From an uncultured Coriobacteriaceae bacterium (GTDB taxonomy: Bacteria > Actinomycetota > Coriobacteriia > Coriobacteriales > Eggerthellaceae), in assembly GCA_949294735.1 (NCBI GenBank), contig CASFII010000003.1, positions 1-48,671 on the forward strand: a stretch of 48,671 nucleotides of DNA. Reading direction: 5' to 3'. The translations under genes and the position numbers were made by a program. The notes under the pieces were generated by a model that was not told the origin of the DNA, did no database searches, and worked only from the letters and a program-made list of their open reading frames with translations. Of the stretch, positions 25,381-33,125 are shown one piece after another. Positions within the stretch are counted from its first letter, which is position 1, and every line of letters starts with the position of its first letter.

Positions 25381-27357
25381 TTACATGCCTTGCCAGACGC
25401 GGGGTACATCTTCGTCAGTGTAGTCATACTGTTCGTCATATGGCTTTGTGCCCGTGGAAGCCATGAGGTCTTCGCCCTGCTTTTCTAAGTACTGACGCAT
25501 AGCGTATTGCGTAATGTCAGAGCGGTTGATGACGCCAACAATTTTGCCATTCTCAAGAACAGCCACCTTCTTTAAGTGGTTTTCACCCAATACGCGGCAA
25601 ACCTCAGGCAGGCTCGAATGAATGTCAACACCAATAACACCCTTTTTGCCTATGCTTCGCACGTTCATAGACATGAGTGATTGCAGCTTTGAGTCAAACC
25701 CTTCGGTATCTACGGTAGTGTTTAGAATCATAACCACCGGATCCATAATGATGCGTGAGCGCTTTGACAAGAAGCGCATGATGTCGCCGTCAGAGATAAA
25801 GCCAACAGCCTTGCCGTTGTCATCCACCAAAGGAGCTGCGCTGATACCCTTTTCTACCAGATAGTTCATAGCCTGTGCTACCGATGCACTGGCGGGAATG
25901 GTAAATACGTCGCGTTTCATAACCTTTTCAAGTACTGTACGGTATGCGTTGTCGGAATCCTTGCTGCCGCGTTCTTCGGGCTTTACCTTTACAAAGGAAA
26001 TGGTAAGGATAAGTCCGATTACGCAGAGTAGCGTAGAGGCTCCGAACGCTGCGTTAACGCCCAGGATGTTTGCGTGAAGCTCGCCCATTGCTTCAGTGTT
26101 AGAAGCTGTTACTACGCCGCAAATGCTTACTAATACCGCAGTGCCTAGAGAACCTGCAACTTGACGAAGCGTGTTGTTTACCGACGTGCCGTGGTTCAAC
26201 ACGCTGTTATCAAGAGCGTTCATAGCCCAGGTTGTAATAGGCATATTCACCAAAGACATAGCAAACATGCGAACGGTGTATAAAACGGTCAAGAAAGCAA
26301 CCGAGGTTGTTTCCGAAAGAAAAGCAAAGCCAAGTGTGCAGATAGTTAGGATGCTCATACCGATAAGGCTCAAGATGCGCGGTCCGTGGCGGTCGAACAA
26401 GCGCCCAGCAATAGGACCCATAGCGCCCATGATGATGGCGCCAGGAAGCATCATTAAACCAGAGAGCGTTGCCGAATATCCCATAAGAGACTGCAAATAA
26501 ATTGGCATCAAAACACCCGCAACCAGGAGCGAGCCTTGTACCAGCATGCCAATGATGGTACCAATCAAAAAACGGCGATTTGCAAGTACGCGAACTTGTA
26601 GCATGGGGTGCTCCATGCGAAGTTGTCGCGCAAAAAACCAGATGAGGGCGACAATGCCAATAAGCGTGATGATGGAATCTTCAACATTTAGTCCTACTGA
26701 ACCTATAGTGGAAAAACCATACAGCAAAGCGCCAAACCCAATAGAAGAAAGCAACACCGAAAGCTTATCTAGCTTGGCGTCTTCGTGTTGAGGCTTTGTC
26801 TTCTCCAATGCAAACAGCGAAGCAATGATGATAAGGAGTGAAAGCCCTGCCACAATGTAGAACATGAAATGCCAGCTCAGGTTGTCAATAACAATACCGG
26901 CTGCTGAAGGACCGATAGCAGGAGCAAATGCGATAACAATGCCGAAGATACCCATAGCGCTGCCGCGTTGCTCAACAGGGAAGGTGAGCATAAGTACGGT
27001 CATAACCATTGGCATCAAAACGCCCGCCCCAGCTGCCTGGATAAGGCGTCCGCACAAAAGCATGGGGAAGTTAAGGCCGATTGCTGCTAATAAGCTGCCA
27101 ATAGTAAAGAGGCTCATGGAAGTGATGAACAAAAGCCTGGTGGAATACTTGTCAGTTAGATACGCTGTAACAGGAATCATGATGGCGTTTACCAAGGTAA
27201 AGCCCGTAGTAAGCCACTGTGCCGTGGAGGCATCAACGCCCATTTCTGCCATAATGGGAGGAATGGCAGGCGTGGTAACTGTTTGGTTTAATACGGTAAC
27301 AAAGGTGCCAAAAACCAGGACACCCAGCATGAAGAATTGTTTGCGTGTTAGTTTCAT
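25381..27357 (-). CDS. DHA2-type MFS transporter fused to a C-terminal CBS domain pair
   Basis: A 658-aa protein. Residues 1 to about 475 are a 14-TM drug:H+ antiporter-2 (EmrB/QacA) permease: FGTFVTVLNQTVTTPAIPPI (TM1 motif D1 region), STAQWLTTGFTLVNAIMIPV, LTDKYSTRLLFI (motif A), CGRLIQAAGAGVLMPM, GPSAAGIVIDNLSWHFMF (motif C-like) and NTLRQVAGSLGTA. The last 160 residues carry two CBS motifs: VMKRDVFTIPASASVAQAMNYLVEKGISAAPLVDDNGKAVGFISDGDIM, then VDIHSSLPEVCRVLGENHLKKVAVLENGKIVGVINRSDI. CBS pairs usually sense adenine nucleotides. MKLTRKQF at 27357 is the natural start; the 50 codons upstream are unlike the family. It is divergent from the CorC-type CBS gene. Confidence 0.9.
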   Translation of the reverse strand: MKLTRKQFFMLGVLVFGTFVTVLNQTVTTPAIPPIMAEMGVDASTAQWLTTGFTLVNAIMIPVTAYLTDKYSTRLLFITSMSLFTIGSLLAAIGLNFPMLLCGRLIQAAGAGVLMPMVMTVLMLTFPVEQRGSAMGIFGIVIAFAPAIGPSAAGIVIDNLSWHFMFYIVAGLSLLIIIASLFALEKTKPQHEDAKLDKLSVLLSSIGFGALLYGFSTIGSVGLNVEDSIITLIGIVALIWFFARQLRMEHPMLQVRVLANRRFLIGTIIGMLVQGSLLVAGVLMPIYLQSLMGYSATLSGLMMLPGAIIMGAMGPIAGRLFDRHGPRILSLIGMSILTICTLGFAFLSETTSVAFLTVLYTVRMFAMSLVNMPITTWAMNALDNSVLNHGTSVNNTLRQVAGSLGTAVLVSICGVVTASNTEAMGELHANILGVNAAFGASTLLCVIGLILTISFVKVKPEERGSKDSDNAYRTVLEKVMKRDVFTIPASASVAQAMNYLVEKGISAAPLVDDNGKAVGFISDGDIMRFLSKRSRIIMDPVVMILNTTVDTEGFDSKLQSLMSMNVRSIGKKGVIGVDIHSSLPEVCRVLGENHLKKVAVLENGKIVGVINRSDITQYAMRQYLEKQGEDLMASTGTKPYDEQYDYTDEDVPRVWQGM

Positions 27358-27659
27358 ACCTTGCGTCACGCCTCTCCGAAGAAATATGCTCGAAACACCT
27401 GTTGTTTTGGTATGCCAGCAGAAATGCTGAAATTGCGAATAACCTATGATACGTCTGCTATAACGATTTGCGAAGAGAGCACAAGCTTCCTTAAACAAAA
27501 ATTCCACTATAGAATTCTTTAATTACGACGCAAAAATAAAGTTACAAAGCGGTGTCAGCTTGTGGGGAATTTATCTATACGGCCATCTTGCTTTACAATG
27601 CAGCATGGTGCTTTTTTAGGTAGAGCACGTATTACCCCTTAAGGAGGATTGTTTTACTG

Positions 27660-28976
27660 ATGCCAACTGCTATAAGTTTGGTCCTTGTCGTTTTCTTTCT
27701 CTTAATGAACGCGTTTTTCGTTGTTGCAGAATTTGCGCTGGTACGCGTTCGCAAATCTCAGCTCGAGATGGCCGTCGAACAAGGTAAAGGCGGCGCTAAA
27801 AATGCAAAAACAATTGCCGATAACATCAACGCATATCTTTCAGCCTGCCAGCTGGGTATTACTCTTGCTTCTTTGGCTTTAGGCTGGTTGGGTGAACCTG
27901 CAATTTCTCAGCTCATTTATCCTTTGCTTGGCCCTCTGGGCCTTCCAGCTGCCGCCATTTCTGGTATTGCCGTAGCGGTGGGCTATATCATCATGACCGC
28001 TTTGCACGTGGTAGTGGGCGAACTTATCCCGAAATCTTTAGCTATTTTTTCGACGGAGCGTTATGCACTTGCCACCGCGACGCCGCTTCTGTGGTTCTAT
28101 CGCATCACATATCCCATCATGTGGCTGTTCAATACCATTACGAATGCGGTAGTAAAACTTCTAGGTCATGACCCAGCAAACGAACACGAAGTGTATACGG
28201 GTGACGAAATTAAGCTTCTGATTGACGAAAGCACCGAAAGTGGCTTGATTGACCCAGACCAAAACACCTATGTAGACAACATCTTTGACTTGGGAGATAA
28301 GGACGCAGAGGGCATTATGACTCCGCGTACCGACCTCGTGTGTATTGATTTGGAAGACAGCCTGGAAGAAAACATGAAGATGGTCCTGCAATACAAATTC
28401 ACACGCTATCCCGTGTGCCGTGGCTCGAAGGACTACATTGAAGGGTTTGTACACGTAAAAGACTTGTATACCATGCCAAAAGACAGCACGATTGATGACT
28501 TGCAGGTGCGCGACATTTTGGCTGTGCCTGAAAGTGTTCCTATTGCAAAGCTTTTGCAGTTGATGCAGGAAAAGCGTACCAAGATTGCGGTAGTTGTTGA
28601 CGAACATGGCGGCACGGCGGGTATTGTTACCATGAGTGACATCATGGAGCAGATTGTGGGTCAGGTGGAAGACGAATACTTCCACGGAACCAACGACGAA
28701 GCTACCGAGCTTGCAAACGGTGTCTACATCTTAGATGGTTCTTTGGCTATTGGAGACTTGGAAGAACTCATGGGATTTACTCCCGAAGAATCGGATGAAT
28801 GCGAAACAGCTGGTGGTCTGCTGCTGAGTCTGTTCGACCGCATTCCTAAAGAAGGAGACACCATTGAAATCAGCGGCGGCAAGGGTATCCATATCTCTTT
28901 TGCCGTAACGGAAATGGATCGCCATCGTATTGATAAAATCAAAATGGTTATTACCAAAAAAGACGAGGAAGACTAA
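27660..28976 (+). CDS. CNNM/CorC-HlyC family membrane protein with CBS pair
   Basis: A 438-aa protein of the hemolysin C/CorC group. The N-terminal CNNM (DUF21) membrane domain spans about 1-190 (SLVLVVFFLLMNAFFVVAEFALVRVRKSQLE ... GELIPKSLAIF). The CBS pair spans about 205-330 (IMTPRTDLVCIDLEDSLEENMKM ... VVDEHGGTAGIVTMSDIMEQIVG), and a C-terminal CorC_HlyC domain closes it (ILDGSLAIGDLEELMGF). Members are linked to Mg2+/Co2+ efflux; 'hemolysin' is a historical label. AAGGAGG lies 12 bases before ATG 27660, slightly far. It is divergent to the MFS-CBS fusion and terminates at a strong hairpin. Confidence 0.92.
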   Translation: MPTAISLVLVVFFLLMNAFFVVAEFALVRVRKSQLEMAVEQGKGGAKNAKTIADNINAYLSACQLGITLASLALGWLGEPAISQLIYPLLGPLGLPAAAISGIAVAVGYIIMTALHVVVGELIPKSLAIFSTERYALATATPLLWFYRITYPIMWLFNTITNAVVKLLGHDPANEHEVYTGDEIKLLIDESTESGLIDPDQNTYVDNIFDLGDKDAEGIMTPRTDLVCIDLEDSLEENMKMVLQYKFTRYPVCRGSKDYIEGFVHVKDLYTMPKDSTIDDLQVRDILAVPESVPIAKLLQLMQEKRTKIAVVVDEHGGTAGIVTMSDIMEQIVGQVEDEYFHGTNDEATELANGVYILDGSLAIGDLEELMGFTPEESDECETAGGLLLSLFDRIPKEGDTIEISGGKGIHISFAVTEMDRHRIDKIKMVITKKDEED

Positions 28977-29012
28977 ACTAACCACGTCAAGGAAACCCAA
29001 GCATGAAACAAC

Positions 29013-29040
29013 AATACGCCCCTTACTTAAGGGGCGTATT
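29013..29040 (+). terminator. Rho-independent terminator
   Basis: A 13-bp perfect stem (29013-29025 with 29028-29040) with minimal loop. A and T flanks allow function on both strands. Confidence 0.85.
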
Positions 29041-29075
29041 TCGATAGAGCGAAAAGAAAAGCGGGTGAAGCAAAC

Positions 29076-29867
29076 ATGGCAGTAGTTGATATTCATACCC
29101 ATATCTATCCAGAGAAAATTGCAGTTCGTGCTGCAAAAAGCGTAGGCGAATTCTACAACGTTGGCATGTTTGATGGCGGAAGCGTTGAGGCGCTCAAGCA
29201 CGCCGTCCAAGGGTCACCCATTACGCATCATGTGGTGCATTCGGTAGCTACAAAGCCAGAGCACGTAGAAAGCATCAATAATTTTATTGCTCAGACCTGT
29301 GCAGAAAATCCGAACTTCATTGGTTTTGCCACCATGCATCAAGACTACGAAAATCCTGAAGCTGAAATCGAACGAGCCATCTCTTTGGGTTTGCGAGGCG
29401 TTAAGCTGCACCCTGACACGCAAGAAGTCAATATGGACGATCCACGTCTTATGCGCATCTATGAAATCATAGAAGGCAGATTGCCGCTTATTGTGCATAC
29501 GGGGGACTATCGCTATGACTTTTCTCATCCTCGCCGCCTGAAGGAAATCTTGCACACCTTCCCGAATTTGGTGGTTGATGCCGCTCATTTTGGGGGTTGG
29601 TCTATTTTTGATTTAGCGGTTGAGTACTTAGAAGATGAAAACTGCTTCTTGGACATGTCGAGTGCTCAAGACTTTTTGGGTCCACGCCGTACCAAGGAAC
29701 TGGTAGAAATTTACGGCACTGACCGCATTATGTTTGGTTCAGACTTTCCCATGTGGGATCCTGTTAAGGAATACAACATGTTTACGGCACTTGATTTTAC
29801 GTCTGCCGAAATGGAAAACATGTTGTGGCACAACGCCGAACGTTTCTTAGGTATGGAGATTTCCTAA
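29076..29867 (+). CDS. Amidohydrolase-family (amidohydrolase 2) TIM-barrel metal hydrolase
   Basis: A 263-aa protein with the amidohydrolase metal pattern: VVDIHTHIYP (HxH on strand 1), GLRGVKLHPDTQ, LPLIVHTGDYR (His), VVDAAHFGGW (His) and MFGSDFPMWDP (Asp on strand 8). The compact form belongs to the ACMSD/TIM-like group whose members are decarboxylases or hydrolases of diverse small molecules. The substrate is not predictable here. GCGAAAAGAAAAGCGGG is a weak binding site upstream of the ATG. It sits between the CorC-type protein and purH without an obvious pathway link. Confidence 0.87.
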   Translation: MAVVDIHTHIYPEKIAVRAAKSVGEFYNVGMFDGGSVEALKHAVQGSPITHHVVHSVATKPEHVESINNFIAQTCAENPNFIGFATMHQDYENPEAEIERAISLGLRGVKLHPDTQEVNMDDPRLMRIYEIIEGRLPLIVHTGDYRYDFSHPRRLKEILHTFPNLVVDAAHFGGWSIFDLAVEYLEDENCFLDMSSAQDFLGPRRTKELVEIYGTDRIMFGSDFPMWDPVKEYNMFTALDFTSAEMENMLWHNAERFLGMEIS

Positions 29868-29932
29868 CCACCTACCGCCACGAATAGCTTCCTACCAAAC
29901 AGTTGCACTTATTCTTCTAGGAGGGGTTCACA

Positions 29933-29971
29933 ATGAACCTGTTGTGTCAGTGCGCTTTGTGTGAGGTTTAA
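29933..29971 (+). CDS. Putative 12-codon Cys-rich leader peptide before purH
   Basis: An excellent Shine-Dalgarno (AGGAGGGG, 29919-29926) six bases before ATG 29933 opens a frame MNLLCQCALCEV ending in TAA at 29969-29971. Three of twelve codons are Cys and three are Leu. It lies 119 bases upstream of purH. The following stretch contains small hairpins (GCACGC/GCGTGC around 30025-30048). It could be a regulatory leader peptide (translation-dependent attenuation) or a small protein. The binding site and frame are directly visible; the function is not known. Confidence 0.45.
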   Translation: MNLLCQCALCEV

Positions 29972-30090
29972 CAGCTGAAGACGAAGCCACAAGAACTGCT
30001 TTCTTAGGGTCTTTGTTTTATGGCACGCAAGATACAGGCGTGCGCTTAAGCGAATCCCAAAGAAACTCACGAGAAAGGATATAAGTCCAT

Positions 30091-31662
30091 ATGAGCAATC
30101 CAAAGGTAAAGCGAGTTCTGGTTTCAGTGACGGACAAAACAGGGGTAGTGGAATTTGCCCGTGCTTTGGCTGAAGAGTTCGGGGCAGAAATTATTTCCAC
30201 TGGTGGCACTGCACGTGCTATTGCTGAGGCAGGTGTTCCCGTTACCCCTATTGATGAAGTAACGAAATTCCCCGAAATGATGGATGGTCGCGTAAAGACC
30301 TTGCACCCAATGGTGCACGGTGGCTTGCTAGCTAAGCGCGACAACCCAGACCACATGGCTCAAGCCGCTGAACACGGTATTGAAATGATTGATATGGTGG
30401 TTGTGAATCTGTATGCCTTCGAAAAAACCGTTGAAAGCGGTGCAGATTTTGCTACCTGCATAGAAAACATCGACATCGGTGGTCCTTCCATGTTGCGTAG
30501 TGCAGCAAAGAACTTCGAAAGCGTTGCGGTGGTAACCGACCCTGCTAGCTACGATGCAATTTTGGCAGAAATGCGCGAAAACGACGGTGCTACTACGCGT
30601 GAAACGCGCGCAAAGTTGGCACTTCGCGTATTCCAAACCACCAACAAATACGACGGCGCTATTGCGAGCTGGATGGCAGGTCAGCTGGGTGAAGCAGAAG
30701 ACAAATTCCCCGAAACACTTACACTGGAGCTCACGAAAGCTCAGGGTCTTCGTTACGGCGAAAACCCGCATCAGGCTGCAGCTTTCTATCGCCGCAACAA
30801 GTACGAGGGTGCAGAATTTAGCCTGGCATATGCTCAGCAGCATCAGGGTAAGGAAATGTCGTACAACAACTACCTGGATGTTGACGCCGCATGGACTGCC
30901 GTTCGCGAGTTTACCAATCCTGCATGCGTTATCGTAAAGCACCTCACTCCGTGCGGCGTGTGCGAAGATGAAGATTTAGTTGCTGCTTATAAGCGCGCCC
31001 ATGAATGCGATCCAGTGAGTGCCTACGGTGGTGTTATGGCCTTCAATCGTCCGGTAAACGCTGATGTAGTAGCTGCCATTTTTGAAAACAAGCAGTTTGT
31101 GGAAGCGGTGATTGCTCCTGAATTTTCTGCCGAGGCGCTGGAAATGTATTCCACCAAGAAAAATGCACGCCTGCTCTCTACGGGTGGCATTAATCCCGCT
31201 GGTGGAGAAGTGGAATTCCGTGCTGTTGAAGGCGGCCTGCTTTGCCAGGATAGCGACGCAGTTCATGAGCAAGTTGAAGACTTTACAGTTCCCACAAAGC
31301 GTCAACCTTCTGATGAAGAATTGGCAGAATTGCTCTTTGCATGGAAAGCCTGCAAGTCGGTTAAGAGCAACGCAATTCTGATTTCGAAGAACCATGCTAC
31401 GGTGGGTGTAGGTGGCGGACAGCCGAACCGCGTAAATTCTGCCCGTATTGCTGTTGAGCAGGCTGGCGAAAAGGCGCAAGGTGCGGTAGCAGCGTCCGAT
31501 GCATTCTTCCCGTTCCGCGACGGCTTTGATGTACTTGCCCAGGCAGGGGTGACGGCTGTTATTCAGCCTGGTGGATCTATCCGTGACGAAGAAGTAATTG
31601 CTGCGGCAGACGAACAAAACATCGCGATGGTATTTACGGGTCATCGCCACTTTAGGCATTAA
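30091..31662 (+). CDS. purH: Bifunctional AICAR formyltransferase / IMP cyclohydrolase (PurH)
   Basis: Performs the last two steps of IMP synthesis. The 523-aa protein has the N-terminal MGS-like IMP cyclohydrolase domain (ALVSVTDKTGV-like VLVSVTDKTGVVEFARAL, STGGTARAI, FPEMMDGRVKTLHPMVHGGLLA, IDIGGPSMLRSAAKNF). The C-terminal AICAR transformylase domain has LRYGENPHQAAAFY, YNNYLDVDAAW, VIVKHLTPCGV with the catalytic Lys-His, AYGGVMAFNRPV and VGGGQPNRVNSA. GAAAGGA lies 12 bases before ATG 30091. It is followed by a terminator, so it is separate from purM-purN. Confidence 0.96.
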   Translation: MSNPKVKRVLVSVTDKTGVVEFARALAEEFGAEIISTGGTARAIAEAGVPVTPIDEVTKFPEMMDGRVKTLHPMVHGGLLAKRDNPDHMAQAAEHGIEMIDMVVVNLYAFEKTVESGADFATCIENIDIGGPSMLRSAAKNFESVAVVTDPASYDAILAEMRENDGATTRETRAKLALRVFQTTNKYDGAIASWMAGQLGEAEDKFPETLTLELTKAQGLRYGENPHQAAAFYRRNKYEGAEFSLAYAQQHQGKEMSYNNYLDVDAAWTAVREFTNPACVIVKHLTPCGVCEDEDLVAAYKRAHECDPVSAYGGVMAFNRPVNADVVAAIFENKQFVEAVIAPEFSAEALEMYSTKKNARLLSTGGINPAGGEVEFRAVEGGLLCQDSDAVHEQVEDFTVPTKRQPSDEELAELLFAWKACKSVKSNAILISKNHATVGVGGGQPNRVNSARIAVEQAGEKAQGAVAASDAFFPFRDGFDVLAQAGVTAVIQPGGSIRDEEVIAAADEQNIAMVFTGHRHFRH

Positions 31663-31694
31663 GTCTCAGCTAGAAAACTTGGCATAATGCTTCG

Positions 31695-31728
31695 AGGCGG
31701 GAACGAAAGGTTCCCGCCTTTTCTTTTG
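31695..31728 (+). terminator. Rho-independent terminator of purH
   Basis: A 10-bp perfect stem (31695-31704 with 31710-31719), loop GAAAG, then a T-rich tract. Confidence 0.93.
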
Positions 31729-31765
31729 AGTGTATACTGCCAAAGTGGATGGAGGGAGCAAGACC

Positions 31766-32998
31766 TTGATTACTTCGTTGGCACTCATATTCATTGTTGG
31801 CCTGGCTCTGGCAGGAATATGCCATCGCCTGCACCTTCCGCGTATTGTAGGTATGCTCCTTACGGGCATTGTGCTTGGTCCTTATGTTCTGGATGTCTTC
31901 GACCCTTCTATTTTGGGGATTTCAGACGAACTTCGCCGTATGGCGTTGATTATCATTCTTATTAAAGCGGGTCTTTCGCTTAACCTGAGTGACCTTAAAA
32001 AGGTTGGACGACCCGCCTTTTTAATGGGATTCCTGCCTGCTACCTGTGAAATAGTGGGATTTTTGCTATGTGCGCCACTCATTTTCGGCCTGAGTCCTCT
32101 GGAGGCCATCGTAATGGGCTCAGTTATGGCGGCAGCTTCTCCCGCCATCATTGTTCCTCGCATGACGCGCTTTGTTGATGGTCATATTGGCACCAAGAAA
32201 AGTATTCCGCAGATGATGATAGCGGGAGTATCTTGCGACAATGTGTATGTGCTCGTGCTCTGTTCAACGTTTGTACTTATGGCACAAACGGGTGAAGTGG
32301 ATGCGCTCAGTTTTCTTAATATTCCTGTTTCTATTATTTCTGGTGCCGCGGTGGGTATGTGCGTTGGGTTTTTACTCAGCTCATTTTTTGAAGTGGAATA
32401 CGAACATAAGCACTACATTCGAAATTCTATGAAGGTAGTCATCATTCTGGGCTTTGCTTTTTTGCTTATGGCTTTAGAAACATGGTTAGAAGGGCGCTTT
32501 TCTTTCTCGGGTCTTTTGGCGGTTGTAGTCATGTCGTGTGTCATAAAAATCAGAAGCACCGATTTTGTGGCTCAACGTCTGTCAGAAAAATACGGGAAAA
32601 TCTGGATTGCTGCGGAGGTAATCCTGTTTGTGCTGGTAGGGGCTGCGATAGATATTAACTATACGCTCAGTGCTGGGGTGGGCGCACTGCTTATGATTGC
32701 CATAGGAATTGCCTTCCGAAGTGCTGGCGTCTTCTTGGCGTTGATCAAAACGCCTCTTACGGCAAATGAACGACTATTTTGTGCCATCGCCTATATGCCA
32801 AAAGCCACTGTTCAAGCAGCAATCGCTTCAGTTCCTTTGGCTGCAGGATTAGCCTGCGGTCAGTTGGTTTTTTCTGTTGCTGTTCTGGCTATTCTCATTA
32901 CCGCGCCTTTGGGCGAACTTCTTATGGATGTTACGTATAAGCGGCTTTTGAGCTATGAGCAAGCAGATGCCGCACTTGAAGACAAAAAACCAAGTTGA
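31766..32998 (+). CDS. Cation:proton antiporter (monovalent CPA family)
   Basis: A polytopic protein of about 410 aa with some 11-12 membrane segments. The family pattern includes LHLPRIVGMLLTGIVLGPYVLD (TM2-3), LIIILIKAGLSLNLSDLKK, the MAAASPAIIVPRM loop (the ASP-A site equivalent of the unwound ion-binding helix) and a distal AYMPKATVQAAIASVPLA helix. It likely exchanges Na+ or K+ for H+ across the membrane; the ion is not readable from sequence. I start it at TTG 31766 (GGAGGGAG seven bases upstream). The longer frame would begin inside the terminator region of purH. Confidence 0.88.
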   Translation: MITSLALIFIVGLALAGICHRLHLPRIVGMLLTGIVLGPYVLDVFDPSILGISDELRRMALIIILIKAGLSLNLSDLKKVGRPAFLMGFLPATCEIVGFLLCAPLIFGLSPLEAIVMGSVMAAASPAIIVPRMTRFVDGHIGTKKSIPQMMIAGVSCDNVYVLVLCSTFVLMAQTGEVDALSFLNIPVSIISGAAVGMCVGFLLSSFFEVEYEHKHYIRNSMKVVIILGFAFLLMALETWLEGRFSFSGLLAVVVMSCVIKIRSTDFVAQRLSEKYGKIWIAAEVILFVLVGAAIDINYTLSAGVGALLMIAIGIAFRSAGVFLALIKTPLTANERLFCAIAYMPKATVQAAIASVPLAAGLACGQLVFSVAVLAILITAPLGELLMDVTYKRLLSYEQADAALEDKKPS

Positions 32999-33125
32999 TT
33001 TTTTCTTTCTTTAAGGCGCGGAATTTTTGTTTCATTCTCATAGTCTTTCTCAAAATGGTATTCTGTTCGGAAGTGGTTTTTTACCCGGAGGGTGCAAACC
33101 TTAACCAATAAGGAGCGTGTTTTTT

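Noticed and set aside
26864..27430. Plus-strand open frame of 188 codons opposite the MFS-CBS gene
   Set aside because: Antisense shadow of a transmembrane gene, rich in Met, Pro and Ile codons complementary to hydrophobic codons, with no start signal.
29868..30090. ZTP or purine riboswitch upstream of purH
   Set aside because: I looked for the conserved ZTP (pfl) and purine aptamer core words and did not find them. Only small hairpins and the leader ORF are visible.
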